Assembly: GCA_947164865.1 (NCBI GenBank)
Contig: CAMUYA010000008.1
Location: forward strand, 39,240 to 103,239
Origin: an uncultured Lachnospiraceae bacterium
Lineage (GTDB): Bacteria > Bacillota > Clostridia > Lachnospirales > Lachnospiraceae
Length of the DNA: 64,000 bases
Reading direction: 5' to 3'
The notes under the pieces were generated by a model that was given only the letters and a program-made list of their open reading frames with translations, did not search any database and was not told where the DNA came from. This document shows, piece after piece, positions 36,727 through 44,353 of the stretch; the stretch's first letter is position 1; the number at the start of each line of letters is the position of its first letter. A program made the translations under genes and the position numbers.

Positions 36727-37923
36727 TCAATCTTCTATACATCCATCAAGGATGTCTGCCATTTCGTCTATGTTTTCTTTCTCTATTACAAGAGGCGGAA
36801 CAAATCTGAGAATATTTGATCCTGCATTTATAAGGATAAGTCCCTTCTCGAGCGCTTTATTAATAACAGGCGCTACCGGCCTGTCAAACACTAGTCCCTG
36901 CATAAATCCGGCTCCCCTGTGCTCCACTATCGAAGGATGCTTTTTCATTATATCATCGAGCTTGTCCCACAGGTAAGGTGCCGTTTCCCTTACATGACCG
37001 GATATATCATCTCTCTCAAATATCTCGAGTACTTTGTTAACGGCAGCGCAGGCAAATGGATTACCTCCGTATGTGGTGCCGTGATCCCCGGCAACCAGAG
37101 AGTGGGCTCCAACCTTCTCGGTCATCATAAATGCCCCCACCGGCACTCCGCATCCGAGAGCCTTGGCTGATGTCATAACATCCGGCTTGACACCGTATTT
37201 CTGCCATGCGAAGTCATAACCTGTGCGTCCCATACCGCACTGTATTTCATCGAGGATAAGCAGGATATCTCTCTCATCACAGATTTCCCTTACACCGCAC
37301 AGGAATTCCTCCGTAGCCGGAGTCAGACCGCCTTCACCCTGAACCGTTTCCATTAAAATAGCGCATGTTTTGTCATTGACGTTTGCCTTTACGGAATCCA
37401 GGTCATTATAATCGGCGAACCTGATATTTCCTATTCCCGGCTCGAACGCTTCACGATAGTGGGGGTTCCCCGTAACGGAAAGAGCTCCCATAGTACGCCC
37501 ATGGAAAGAATGATTCATGGCGATTATCTCGTGATCAGTTCTGCCATCCTTAAGAAAGCCATACTTCCTGGCAGTCTTGATAGCCCCCTCGATTGCCTCC
37601 GCTCCCGAGTTTGTAAAGAATACCCTGTCCATCCCGGACATTTTCTTTATTCTCTTTGCAGCCTCTATTGCGGGCACATTGTAGTAATAATTTGAAGTGT
37701 GAAGAAGCTTGTCGGCCTGTGCCTTGATTGCTTCCTTGTACTCATCATTGGAATAGCCAAGGGCAAAAACCGCTATTCCGGCCACAAAGTCCAGATATTT
37801 TTTGCCTTCGAGGTCGTACAGATATACACCCTCGCCTTTGTCAAGGACTATCTGATACCTGTTATATGTGTGTAAAAGCGACCCTTCAGCCTCTTTTATA
37901 TAATCCGACATTATATTTCCCAT
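36727..37923 (-). CDS. argD: Acetylornithine aminotransferase
   Basis: 398 residues, class III PLP aminotransferase. Markers are FFTNSGAEAIEGAIKTARKYG (phosphate binding), NHSFHGRTMGAL, DEIQCGMGRTG (PLP Asp) and MTSAKALGCGVPVGAF with the Schiff-base Lys. It converts N-acetylglutamate semialdehyde to N-acetylornithine. Position directly after argB (9 bp) supports the arginine role over ornithine or GABA transaminases. AAGG lies six bases before ATG. Confidence 0.95.
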   Translation of the reverse strand: MGNIMSDYIKEAEGSLLHTYNRYQIVLDKGEGVYLYDLEGKKYLDFVAGIAVFALGYSNDEYKEAIKAQADKLLHTSNYYYNVPAIEAAKRIKKMSGMDRVFFTNSGAEAIEGAIKTARKYGFLKDGRTDHEIIAMNHSFHGRTMGALSVTGNPHYREAFEPGIGNIRFADYNDLDSVKANVNDKTCAILMETVQGEGGLTPATEEFLCGVREICDERDILLILDEIQCGMGRTGYDFAWQKYGVKPDVMTSAKALGCGVPVGAFMMTEKVGAHSLVAGDHGTTYGGNPFACAAVNKVLEIFERDDISGHVRETAPYLWDKLDDIMKKHPSIVEHRGAGFMQGLVFDRPVAPVINKALEKGLILINAGSNILRFVPPLVIEKENIDEMADILDGCIED

Positions 37924-37932
37924 GATCAGCCT

Positions 37933-38835
37933 TTATTTTTCCTCTCCGCTTATCAGATTATCGTCATCCGACAAAATGGCGGTTCCGATTCCGTCTTTGG
38001 TAAATATTTCAAGAAGCAGGCAGTGAAGCACTCTTCCGTCGAGTATATGTACACGGCTTACGCCGCCTCTTATGGCGCTGGTGCAATTCCCCAGCTTGGG
38101 AAGCATTCCGCCCCCGATTATCCCGCTGCTTATCAGTTCATCAGCCTCAGATGCCGTAAGTCTTGAAATAAATGTACTCTTATCGTTGATATCTCTGTAA
38201 AGCCCCTCGATATCGGTGAGAAATACCAGCTTATCAGCTCCGACGGCCTTAGCTATGGCACAGGCTGCATCATCGGCATTTATGTTATAAGTGTTGAAAT
38301 CGTCATCAAGCCCTACAGGAGCCACGATAGGAAGGAAATCGTTGTCGAGCAGGTCATAGAGCACCTTGCTGTCGACATCCTTTATCTCACCCACAAAACC
38401 GATATCCTGTCCGTCGGAATATTTTTTATTGACCTTGAGAAGACCTCCGTCCTTGCCGCTGATGCCCACAGCTTTCACACCCAGCTCCTGAACCATGGTG
38501 ACAAGGCTCTTGTTAACTCTCCCCAGCACCATCTCGGCTATTTCCATGGTCTCCTCATCGGTAACGCGAAGCCCGTTTACAAACCTGGCTTCTTTCCCCA
38601 CCTTGCTCACCCAGCGGCTTATCTCCTTTCCGCCACCGTGAACGATTATAGGCTTGAACCCTACGAGTTTGAGGAGTGTTACATCCTTGATCACATTCTT
38701 TTGAAGCTCGGGGTCCACCATTGCGCTTCCGCCGTACTTGACAACTATGATCTTGCGGTTAAAACGCTGTATATAGGGAAGCGCCTCTATGAGTACTTCC
38801 GCCTTTTTCATTATTTCCTGCATATCCTGTGCCAC
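37933..38835 (-). CDS. argB: Acetylglutamate kinase
   Basis: 300 residues, amino acid kinase fold: [15 protein letters not shown] at the N-terminus, [11 protein letters not shown] for N-acetylglutamate, [25 protein letters not shown] in the C-lobe. It phosphorylates N-acetylglutamate, the committed and often arginine-inhibited step. The start is GTG at 38835 with CAGGAG eight bases upstream. It follows argJ after 115 bp, so a second promoter there is possible. Confidence 0.96.
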   Translation of the reverse strand: MAQDMQEIMKKAEVLIEALPYIQRFNRKIIVVKYGGSAMVDPELQKNVIKDVTLLKLVGFKPIIVHGGGKEISRWVSKVGKEARFVNGLRVTDEETMEIAEMVLGRVNKSLVTMVQELGVKAVGISGKDGGLLKVNKKYSDGQDIGFVGEIKDVDSKVLYDLLDNDFLPIVAPVGLDDDFNTYNINADDAACAIAKAVGADKLVFLTDIEGLYRDINDKSTFISRLTASEADELISSGIIGGGMLPKLGNCTSAIRGGVSRVHILDGRVLHCLLLEIFTKDGIGTAILSDDDNLISGEEK

Positions 38836-38950
38836 TGTTTTGTCTCCTGTTACTGTCTTACAACAGCAATTATTTAGTATATCAGATTTTCATAATATAT
38901 TAAACACCTTATAAGCTTAAATCTTCTTAAGATTATGGGGTGAAAGCATT

Positions 38951-40180
38951 TCAGGATCTGTAATCCGCGTTGATCTTAACATAATCGTACGTGAGATCAC
39001 ATCCCCAGGCTGTTGCTTCCTCACTGCCTTCATTCATATCCGCGATGACGGTCACCTCGGGAGCTTTCATTATCCTAACAGCCTCATCCTCGTCAAATCC
39101 GAGGGGTACTCCCTTATCAAACACCTTGAGCTTCCCCTCTGAGCTTTCAAAATAAAGTTCCACGTCATTCTGGTCGAATACAGCGCCGGAATAACCCATT
39201 GCACAGAGAAATCTTCCGAAATTGGCATCACATCCGAATATGGCCGCCTTGGAAAGGTTTGAACCAACTATAGCCCTGGAAAGTGTGCGGGCATCTTCTT
39301 TGGTCTTTGCATTAAGGACCTTTGCCTCAAAAAGCTTTGTGGCGCCTTCTCCGTCTGACGCCATACGTCTTGCCAGAAATCTGCACACATAAAACAGTGC
39401 TTCCTTAAATGTCTCATAGTCTGTGTTCCGGGAGGCTATCTTTTCATTTCCCGCAAGGCCGTTAGCCATAAGGAGCAGGGTATCGTTTGTGGAGGTGTCG
39501 CCGTCAACCGTGATCATGTTGAAAGTGTCCTTTACCACTTCACTGAGGGCTTCCTGCATAAGTTTTTTATCTATTGATACATCGGTCGTAAGGAATCCCA
39601 GCATTGTGCACATATTGGGGTGTATCATCCCGGAACCCTTGCTCATTCCGCCGAGAGTAACCGTCTTTCCGCCTGCCTCAAAGGTAACCGCGATCTCCTT
39701 ATTGACCGTATCTGTAGTCATTATCGCCTTGGATGCCTCGGTCCCTGCCTCCCCGGAATCGGAAAGCGAATCGGACATCATCTTGACGCCGGCTTTCAGT
39801 TTTTCCACCGGAAGCTGCATGCCTATCACACCAGTGGAAGCAACTCCCACGGTTTCAAAGGGAATACCGAGGGTGTTTTCCACCTCCCTGGCGGTAGCCT
39901 CGCATGCGTCAAATCCCTCTTTACCGGTACATGCATTTGCTATTCCGGAATTAACGACCACGGCCTGCATCGGGCCTCCGTCCTTTACTATCTTCTGATC
40001 CCACTGCACACAGGCAGCTTTGACAATATTGCTCGTAAATGTCCCGGCGCACTCACAGGGTCTTTCGCTGACGACCATAGCCATATCGGTACGGCCTTTA
40101 TACTTGATACCTGCTGCGGCTACAGCTGCTCTGAACCCTTTTGCGGAAGTCACTCCGCCCTTTATCTCTGTTATTCCCAT
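38951..40180 (-). CDS. argJ: Bifunctional ornithine acetyltransferase / N-acetylglutamate synthase
   Basis: 409 residues, normal length. The autoprocessing site with nucleophile Thr is clear in NMCTMLGFLTTD, and ATGAGCDL-like ends (EEATAWGCDLTYDYVKINADYR) are typical. It moves the acetyl group from acetylornithine to glutamate. Some ArgJ also make N-acetylglutamate from acetyl-CoA; whether this one does is not readable. GAGGAG six bases before ATG. It follows the GNAT gene by 11 bp. Confidence 0.96.
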   Translation of the reverse strand: MGITEIKGGVTSAKGFRAAVAAAGIKYKGRTDMAMVVSERPCECAGTFTSNIVKAACVQWDQKIVKDGGPMQAVVVNSGIANACTGKEGFDACEATAREVENTLGIPFETVGVASTGVIGMQLPVEKLKAGVKMMSDSLSDSGEAGTEASKAIMTTDTVNKEIAVTFEAGGKTVTLGGMSKGSGMIHPNMCTMLGFLTTDVSIDKKLMQEALSEVVKDTFNMITVDGDTSTNDTLLLMANGLAGNEKIASRNTDYETFKEALFYVCRFLARRMASDGEGATKLFEAKVLNAKTKEDARTLSRAIVGSNLSKAAIFGCDANFGRFLCAMGYSGAVFDQNDVELYFESSEGKLKVFDKGVPLGFDEDEAVRIMKAPEVTVIADMNEGSEEATAWGCDLTYDYVKINADYRS

Positions 40181-40191
40181 ACTCTGCTCCT

Positions 40192-40647
40192 CTATTTATT
40201 AAATGCGGTTATGTTTTCTTCATTAAGTGTAAAGTCGTAGTAATTGAGATCCAGCCTCCTGGTCCAGCCAATACAGTTCCAAAAGGCATTTCCCACATCA
40301 TTTTTTGTAAACGCTATAAGGCTCACCTTATTGATCTTTTCTGCCTTGAGCGCGTTCATGCAAAAAACGACCATTTCTTTTCCTATTCCGTTTCTGCGAA
40401 AATCCTCTCTCACGCAGACATGGTACAAACATCCTCTTCGCCCGTCATGCCCGCACAGGATAGCTCCCACGATCTCCCCGTCTGCGGATTCGGCCACCAC
40501 CGAAGTTCCGGGGTTTCTGTCAAGGAACCTTCTCACTCCTTCCTCGGAGTCGTCAATGCTCCGGATGGCAAATCCGTGGATGGTCATCCATAAGGCTCTT
40601 ACGCCCTCATAATCTTCGATTTTCATGCTTCTAACGGTGTAATCCAT
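40192..40647 (-). CDS. GNAT family N-acetyltransferase at the head of the arg operon
   Basis: 151 residues, single GNAT domain. The acetyl-CoA motif A is VREDFRRNGIGKEMV, preceded by the strand VAESADGEIVGAILCGHDG and followed by VSLIAFTKNDVGNAFWNCIGW. It is the first gene of the GNAT-argJ-argB-argD run and faces argG. A role as a short ArgA-like N-acetylglutamate synthase is plausible from context; the fold itself is compatible with many substrates. GAGGG precedes ATG by five bases. Confidence 0.85.
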   Translation of the reverse strand: MDYTVRSMKIEDYEGVRALWMTIHGFAIRSIDDSEEGVRRFLDRNPGTSVVAESADGEIVGAILCGHDGRRGCLYHVCVREDFRRNGIGKEMVVFCMNALKAEKINKVSLIAFTKNDVGNAFWNCIGWTRRLDLNYYDFTLNEENITAFNK

Positions 40648-40751
40648 ATATTCCCTCTTTTTCTGATTTTCGTTTCACTTTTAATAGGATAACACTTTTA
40701 CCGGATTTGTCTACTGTTTTTTTATTTTTATGCAGATTTTTTTATAATTCC

Positions 40752-40765
40752 TGTATATTTATGCA
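40752..40765. promoter_or_regulatory. Candidate ARG box 1
   Basis: TGTATATTTATGCA matches the ArgR/AhrC consensus TGAATAWWWATTCA at 12 of 14 positions. It lies about 60-75 bp upstream of the argG -35 box. Confidence 0.5.
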
Positions 40766-40793
40766 TATTTTCTTGAATAAATTGTATCGTTGG

Positions 40794-40807
40794 CGAATAT
40801 TTATACC
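40794..40807. promoter_or_regulatory. Candidate ARG box 2
   Basis: CGAATATTTATACC matches the ARG box consensus at 11 of 14 positions and ends 20 bp before the argG -35 box. The two boxes are 42 bp apart, four helical turns. Confidence 0.45.
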
Positions 40808-40826
40808 AAAATTTTAAAATTTTTTC

Positions 40827-40855
40827 TTGCGTTTCTTTAATACAGGTTGTATAGT
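40827..40855 (+). promoter_or_regulatory. Sigma-A type promoter of argG
   Basis: TTGCGT, 17-bp spacer, TATAGT, giving a leader of about 50 nt before the argG start codon. Confidence 0.75.
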
Positions 40856-40912
40856 AGCAGATAGATAAAAAAATAACATGTTTTTATATAAACATAACCG
40901 AAAGGAGAAATC

Positions 40913-42145
40913 ATGAAAGAAAAAGTAATTCTTGCCTATTCCGGCGGCCTTGACACCACAGCTATCATTCCGTGGCTGAAGGAGAATTTTGATTACGAAG
41001 TAATCTGCGTATGTGTGGATTGCGGTCAGGGGGAGGAGCTCGACGGACTTGAGAAGCGTGCAAAGGACTGCGGTGCCTCAAAGCTTTACATCGAAGATGT
41101 AACAGATGAATTCTGTGACGATTACATCATGCCCTGCGTAAAGGCAGGCGCTGTTTATGAGAATAAGTACCTTCTGGGCACATCGATGGCAAGGCCTCTT
41201 ATCGCAAAAAGGCTTGTAGAGATAGCAAGAAAAGAGGGAGCTTCCGCTATCTGCCACGGTGCAACAGGTAAAGGAAACGACCAGATACGTTTTGAACTCG
41301 GGATCAAGGCTCTCGCTCCCGATCTCAAGATCATCGCTGCGTGGAGAAACGAAAAGTGGACTCTCGATTCCCGCGAGTCCGAGATCGAATACTGCCGCCA
41401 GCACGGGATCAACCTTCCATTCTCGGCAGACAGTTCCTACAGCCGCGACCGAAATATCTGGCATATAAGCCATGAGGGACTTGAGCTCGAGGATCCCGCA
41501 AACGAGCCCAATTACGATCATCTTCTCGTCCTCGGTGTCACTCCCGAGAAGGCACCCGATGAAGGTGAATATGTGACCATGACCTTCGAGGCGGGCGTTC
41601 CCACAAGCATTAACGGCGAAAAGATGAAGGTTTCCGATATCATCAGAAAGCTCAACGCTCTCGGCGGAAAGCACGGAATCGGAATTATCGATATTGTTGA
41701 AAACCGCGTTGTCGGAATGAAGAGCCGCGGCGTGTACGAAACTCCCGGCGGAACCATTCTGATGGAAGCACACAATCAGCTCGAAGAGCTCATCCTTGAC
41801 AGAGATACCTACGCATTCAAAAAAGAGGTAGGCGGAAAGTTTGCAAGCCTTGTTTACGAAGGAAAGTGGTTTACCCCGTTGCGTGAAGCCGAGCAGGCAT
41901 TTATCGATTCCACTCAGAAATATGTGACCGGAGAAGTCAAGTTCAAGCTTTACAAGGGCAATATCATCAAGGCAGGCACCACATCACCCTACTCACTCTA
42001 CAATGCAAGCATTGCTTCCTTCACCACCGGAGATCTTTACGATCACCATGATGCCGAGGGATTTATCAACCTCTTCGGTCTTTCAACAAAAGTTCGTGCA
42101 ATGAAGCAGCAGGAGCAGGGCATCGATCCTCTCTCGATCAATTGA
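40913..42145 (+). CDS. argG: Argininosuccinate synthase
   Basis: 410 residues, full length. The N-type ATP pyrophosphatase loop AYSGGLDTTAIIPWL opens the protein; CHGATGKGNDQIRFE and SRESEIEYCRQHGI are further family markers. It joins citrulline and aspartate. Strong AAAGGAG site six bases before ATG. It stands alone, with its own promoter and terminator, divergent from argJBD; argH is not in the window. Confidence 0.98.
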   Translation: MKEKVILAYSGGLDTTAIIPWLKENFDYEVICVCVDCGQGEELDGLEKRAKDCGASKLYIEDVTDEFCDDYIMPCVKAGAVYENKYLLGTSMARPLIAKRLVEIARKEGASAICHGATGKGNDQIRFELGIKALAPDLKIIAAWRNEKWTLDSRESEIEYCRQHGINLPFSADSSYSRDRNIWHISHEGLELEDPANEPNYDHLLVLGVTPEKAPDEGEYVTMTFEAGVPTSINGEKMKVSDIIRKLNALGGKHGIGIIDIVENRVVGMKSRGVYETPGGTILMEAHNQLEELILDRDTYAFKKEVGGKFASLVYEGKWFTPLREAEQAFIDSTQKYVTGEVKFKLYKGNIIKAGTTSPYSLYNASIASFTTGDLYDHHDAEGFINLFGLSTKVRAMKQQEQGIDPLSIN

Positions 42146-42189
42146 CTACGAAAGGGCTTTATGCCGCGTAAATAAAGTGATCCGTAATC

Positions 42190-42232
42190 AAAACACCCGT
42201 TACGTTTTCTATTACGTAGCGGGTGTTTTTTT
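42190..42232 (+). terminator. Intrinsic terminator of argG
   Basis: AAAACACCCG (42190-42199) pairs with CGGGTGTTTT (42220-42229), with three more pairs (ACG/CGT) beyond a two-base bulge, followed by a T run. It lies 45 bp past the argG stop. On the minus strand the stem ends in TTTTGATT, so it may also slow transcription from the opposite gene at 42278. Confidence 0.85.
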
Positions 42233-42277
42233 CTGTAATATCTTTCAGCTTCAGAGCTGATGTCCCGAGTAATTATA

Positions 42278-42631
42278 TTACTCCCCGGATCCCGGCTCAG
42301 AGTCTGTTTTTTTTGCAGTTTCTCCGGAAACATTGTCTTCAGGCGCCCCGGCTTCATCTGTACCGATCCCTACTGTGTGCAGCATAGTCTTTCCGATTCC
42401 GGCAAATCCGCTGCCCAGCCCCTTTCCGACTTCCTTCCAGCTTCCATCACTGTACACGGTGCTGTTTGGCTCCTTTTCGATCTTTTCGCCGTTCTCGTCC
42501 TTAGTGACTCCGTCAGCCCAATCTACCACCTTATCAGTTGTAGTCTGTGCGGATCTGACAAAAGTCTTCCCAAAGTTTTTAAACGCATGTCCAAGTTCTG
42601 TTCCGCTTTCTTTCCATTCCTGTTTTGACAT
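42278..42631 (-). CDS. Small hydrophilic protein linked to the GH13 gene
   Basis: 117 residues (MSKQEWKESGTELGHAFKNF onward) with two halves of similar rhythm: GTELGHAFKNFGKTFVRS and GKGLGSGFAGIGKTMLHTVG, separated by a charged linker, and a Glu/Gly/Ser-rich tail. I do not recognise a named family. The ribosome site AAAGGAG is formed by the last codons of the GH13 gene, four bases away from its own ATG, so the two are coupled. The amphipathic GLG..F..GK repeats could be membrane-surface helices. A longer frame inside the GH13 gene was not used. Confidence 0.65.
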   Translation of the reverse strand: MSKQEWKESGTELGHAFKNFGKTFVRSAQTTTDKVVDWADGVTKDENGEKIEKEPNSTVYSDGSWKEVGKGLGSGFAGIGKTMLHTVGIGTDEAGAPEDNVSGETAKKTDSEPGSGE

Positions 42632-42635
42632 CTGA

Positions 42636-43952
42636 TCATCTCCTTTCACATTTCCAAAAATGTACACTGTAAGGTTCGAGAAGGCTTCCTCCTCCGAAAT
42701 CATGTTCCTTGCCGGTGATAAGATCCACGGCCTTTCCGCAGCCGGCGTCAAAATGTGCCGTAAAAGGCTCTCCGTCCATATTAATGGCTACAAGTACCCT
42801 CTCATCCTCACAGGATCTTCTGAATATGCACTGCTTGTTGGTGAGAAGCACCTGGCCGAAATCTCCGTAATTAAGCGCCTTGGAGCTTTTCTTTGCTTCT
42901 GCGAGCTTCGAGATGAATTCGCTTAATTCATTCCACTCCGGCTTGTCAAAGCATGCTCTGAGAGCCGGATCGCCCTCCTCTTTTCTCGCCTTCGCGCCCC
43001 ACTCGCTTCCGTAATATACTATGGGTATTCCCGGCATACCGAAGCACATTCCGTATATAAGAGGCAAATGTGCCTCATTCTGAAGTATGGAAGCAACTCT
43101 TGTCACATCGTGATTGTCACAGAAGCTTAACAGATGTGAGCCTCTGGCCACTGTCCAATCCTCAGGCCCGAACAGTCTGGCCAGGGAATGTATGATCTCA
43201 AACATATTATAGCTGTTAAAAGCTGAGTACAGGCCCTTATAGCACTGATAATTGGTCAGGGAGTGAAGATTCTTGGCTGCCAGCATACGTCCGTATTCCC
43301 CGTGCAGTACCTCGCCCACAAGGAAAAAGTCCTCTTTTATACCGTCACAGTGTGCTCTGAGCCTTCGGCAGAATTCATCACTCAGGCAATAAGCGACATC
43401 AAGCCTTAATCCGTCTATATCAAATTCACTGATCCATCCGCTTACGCAGTCCAGAAGATATCTGACCACATCTTCGTTGCCGAGATTCAGCTTGACCAGG
43501 TCGTAATTTCCTTCCCATCCCTCATACCATAATCCGTCATTGTAATTGGAGTTACCGTCAAAGGCAATTCTTGAAAACCAGCTTACATACGGTGAGTTCT
43601 CCCGGTTTTTAAGCACATCCCGGAAAGCCCAGAAACCACGGCCTACATGGTTGAACACTCCATCAATAACAACCTTTATTCCATTTTTATGAAGTTCATC
43701 GCATACCTTCTTAAAGTCAGCATTTGTGCCGAGTCTGGTATCTATGATTTTATAATCACGGGTGTTATATCCATGGGTATCGGACTCAAAGACCGGAGAA
43801 AAATAGATTGCATTTGCCCCAAGTTTTTTGATATGAGGTATCCAATCGATCACTTTCAGGATCCTGCTCTGCGGTACTCCGTCGTTTTCAAATGGTGCGC
43901 CGCAGAATCCCAGCGGATAGATCTGATAAAAAACACTTTCATAAGCCCACAT
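42636..43952 (-). CDS. GH13 alpha-amylase family glycosidase, cytoplasmic
   Basis: 438 residues, no signal peptide. The GH13 regions are in order: region I VVIDGVFNHVG, region II GLRLDVAYCL with the nucleophile Asp, region III FLVGEVLH with the acid Glu, region IV FCDNHDVTRV with the transition-state Asp. The short barrel and missing N-terminal domain fit an intracellular maltodextrin-acting enzyme (glucosidase or neopullulanase-like); exact specificity is not readable. A promoter with TTGACA lies just upstream (43989-44018). GGAG precedes ATG at a long spacing of 12. Confidence 0.92.
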   Translation of the reverse strand: MWAYESVFYQIYPLGFCGAPFENDGVPQSRILKVIDWIPHIKKLGANAIYFSPVFESDTHGYNTRDYKIIDTRLGTNADFKKVCDELHKNGIKVVIDGVFNHVGRGFWAFRDVLKNRENSPYVSWFSRIAFDGNSNYNDGLWYEGWEGNYDLVKLNLGNEDVVRYLLDCVSGWISEFDIDGLRLDVAYCLSDEFCRRLRAHCDGIKEDFFLVGEVLHGEYGRMLAAKNLHSLTNYQCYKGLYSAFNSYNMFEIIHSLARLFGPEDWTVARGSHLLSFCDNHDVTRVASILQNEAHLPLIYGMCFGMPGIPIVYYGSEWGAKARKEEGDPALRACFDKPEWNELSEFISKLAEAKKSSKALNYGDFGQVLLTNKQCIFRRSCEDERVLVAINMDGEPFTAHFDAGCGKAVDLITGKEHDFGGGSLLEPYSVHFWKCERR

Positions 43953-43988
43953 ATTTTTTCAGCTCTCCTTTCTGTCTCTTCTGATAAC

Positions 43989-44018
43989 ATAGTAGTCCAA
44001 ACCGAGGATTTATGTCAA
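43989..44018 (-). promoter_or_regulatory. Sigma-A type promoter of the GH13 gene
   Basis: Minus strand: perfect TTGACA, 18-bp spacer, TACTAT, about 36 bp before the GH13 start codon. Confidence 0.7.
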
Positions 44019-44088
44019 CTTTTTCTCCCCATATAATGGTGCCCGGATCAGGCTTACATAATGATCAACCCATAACACCTGACTTGAC

Positions 44089-44113
44089 ACTTGCAAATTT
44101 TTCCGTTGCAAGT
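44089..44113. repeat. 8-bp perfect inverted repeat, possible operator
   Basis: ACTTGCAA (44089-44096) and TTGCAAGT (44106-44113) with a nine-base spacer, about 70 bp upstream of the GH13 -35 box. It could be an operator for a sugar regulator; the regulator is unknown. Confidence 0.45.
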
Positions 44114-44148
44114 CTGACACTGTTACTATTGTCATAATCATTTGTCGG

Positions 44149-44212
44149 TAATCCACAGCGAAAGGTATTGATTTCAGGGAATCTATCCACTTAATCCACA
44201 AAGTTATCCACA
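44149..44212 (+). promoter_or_regulatory. Cluster of four DnaA-box-like sites
   Basis: All in the same orientation: TAATCCACA (44149-44157), CTATCCACT (44183-44191), TAATCCACA (44192-44200) and the exact consensus TTATCCACA (44204-44212). AT-rich DNA follows directly. No dnaA, dnaN or plasmid replication gene is in the window. Confidence 0.65.
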
Positions 44213-44353
44213 ATTGTCATTTTTGTCATAAATTGCAGAAAATGCATGTCATATGCTGTTTTCGTGAAATTATGACGTCAAATATAAAGATTAAAAGTTA
44301 ACATAACTTATATGTTTCGCCTCAAAAAAAATAAAAAATTGCACCTGTTTCTT

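Larger units (their letters stand above)
40648..40912. other. 265-bp divergent arg control region
   Basis: AT-rich region between the GNAT-argJBD run and argG. It holds two ARG-box-like sites (40752-40765 and 40794-40807) and the argG promoter (40827-40855). For the opposite strand only a weak promoter is visible (TAGACA, 16 bp, TATCCT, at 40713 to 40686). A small inverted repeat, ATGTTT / AAACAT, lies in the argG leader near 40878-40895. Confidence 0.6.
43953..44353. other. 401-bp AT-rich intergenic region upstream of the GH13 gene
   Basis: It holds a promoter (43989-44018), an 8-bp inverted repeat (44089-44113), four DnaA-box-like sites (44149-44212) and about 130 bp of very AT-rich DNA before the 3' end of the helicase gene, including two close TGTCAT copies near 44215-44230. 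No RNA gene or coding region is convincing. Confidence 0.6.

Noticed and set aside
41078..41773. Minus-strand open frame of 231 codons
   Set aside because: Antisense shadow of argG, which is full length and certain.
44149..44212. Chromosomal origin of replication
   Set aside because: There are DnaA boxes and AT-rich DNA, but no dnaA, dnaN, rpmH or parAB genes nearby; I keep only the box cluster.
44300..44353. Terminator behind the helicase gene
   Set aside because: An 8-bp A/T-only stem with a T run is present, but the stem is too weak to call.
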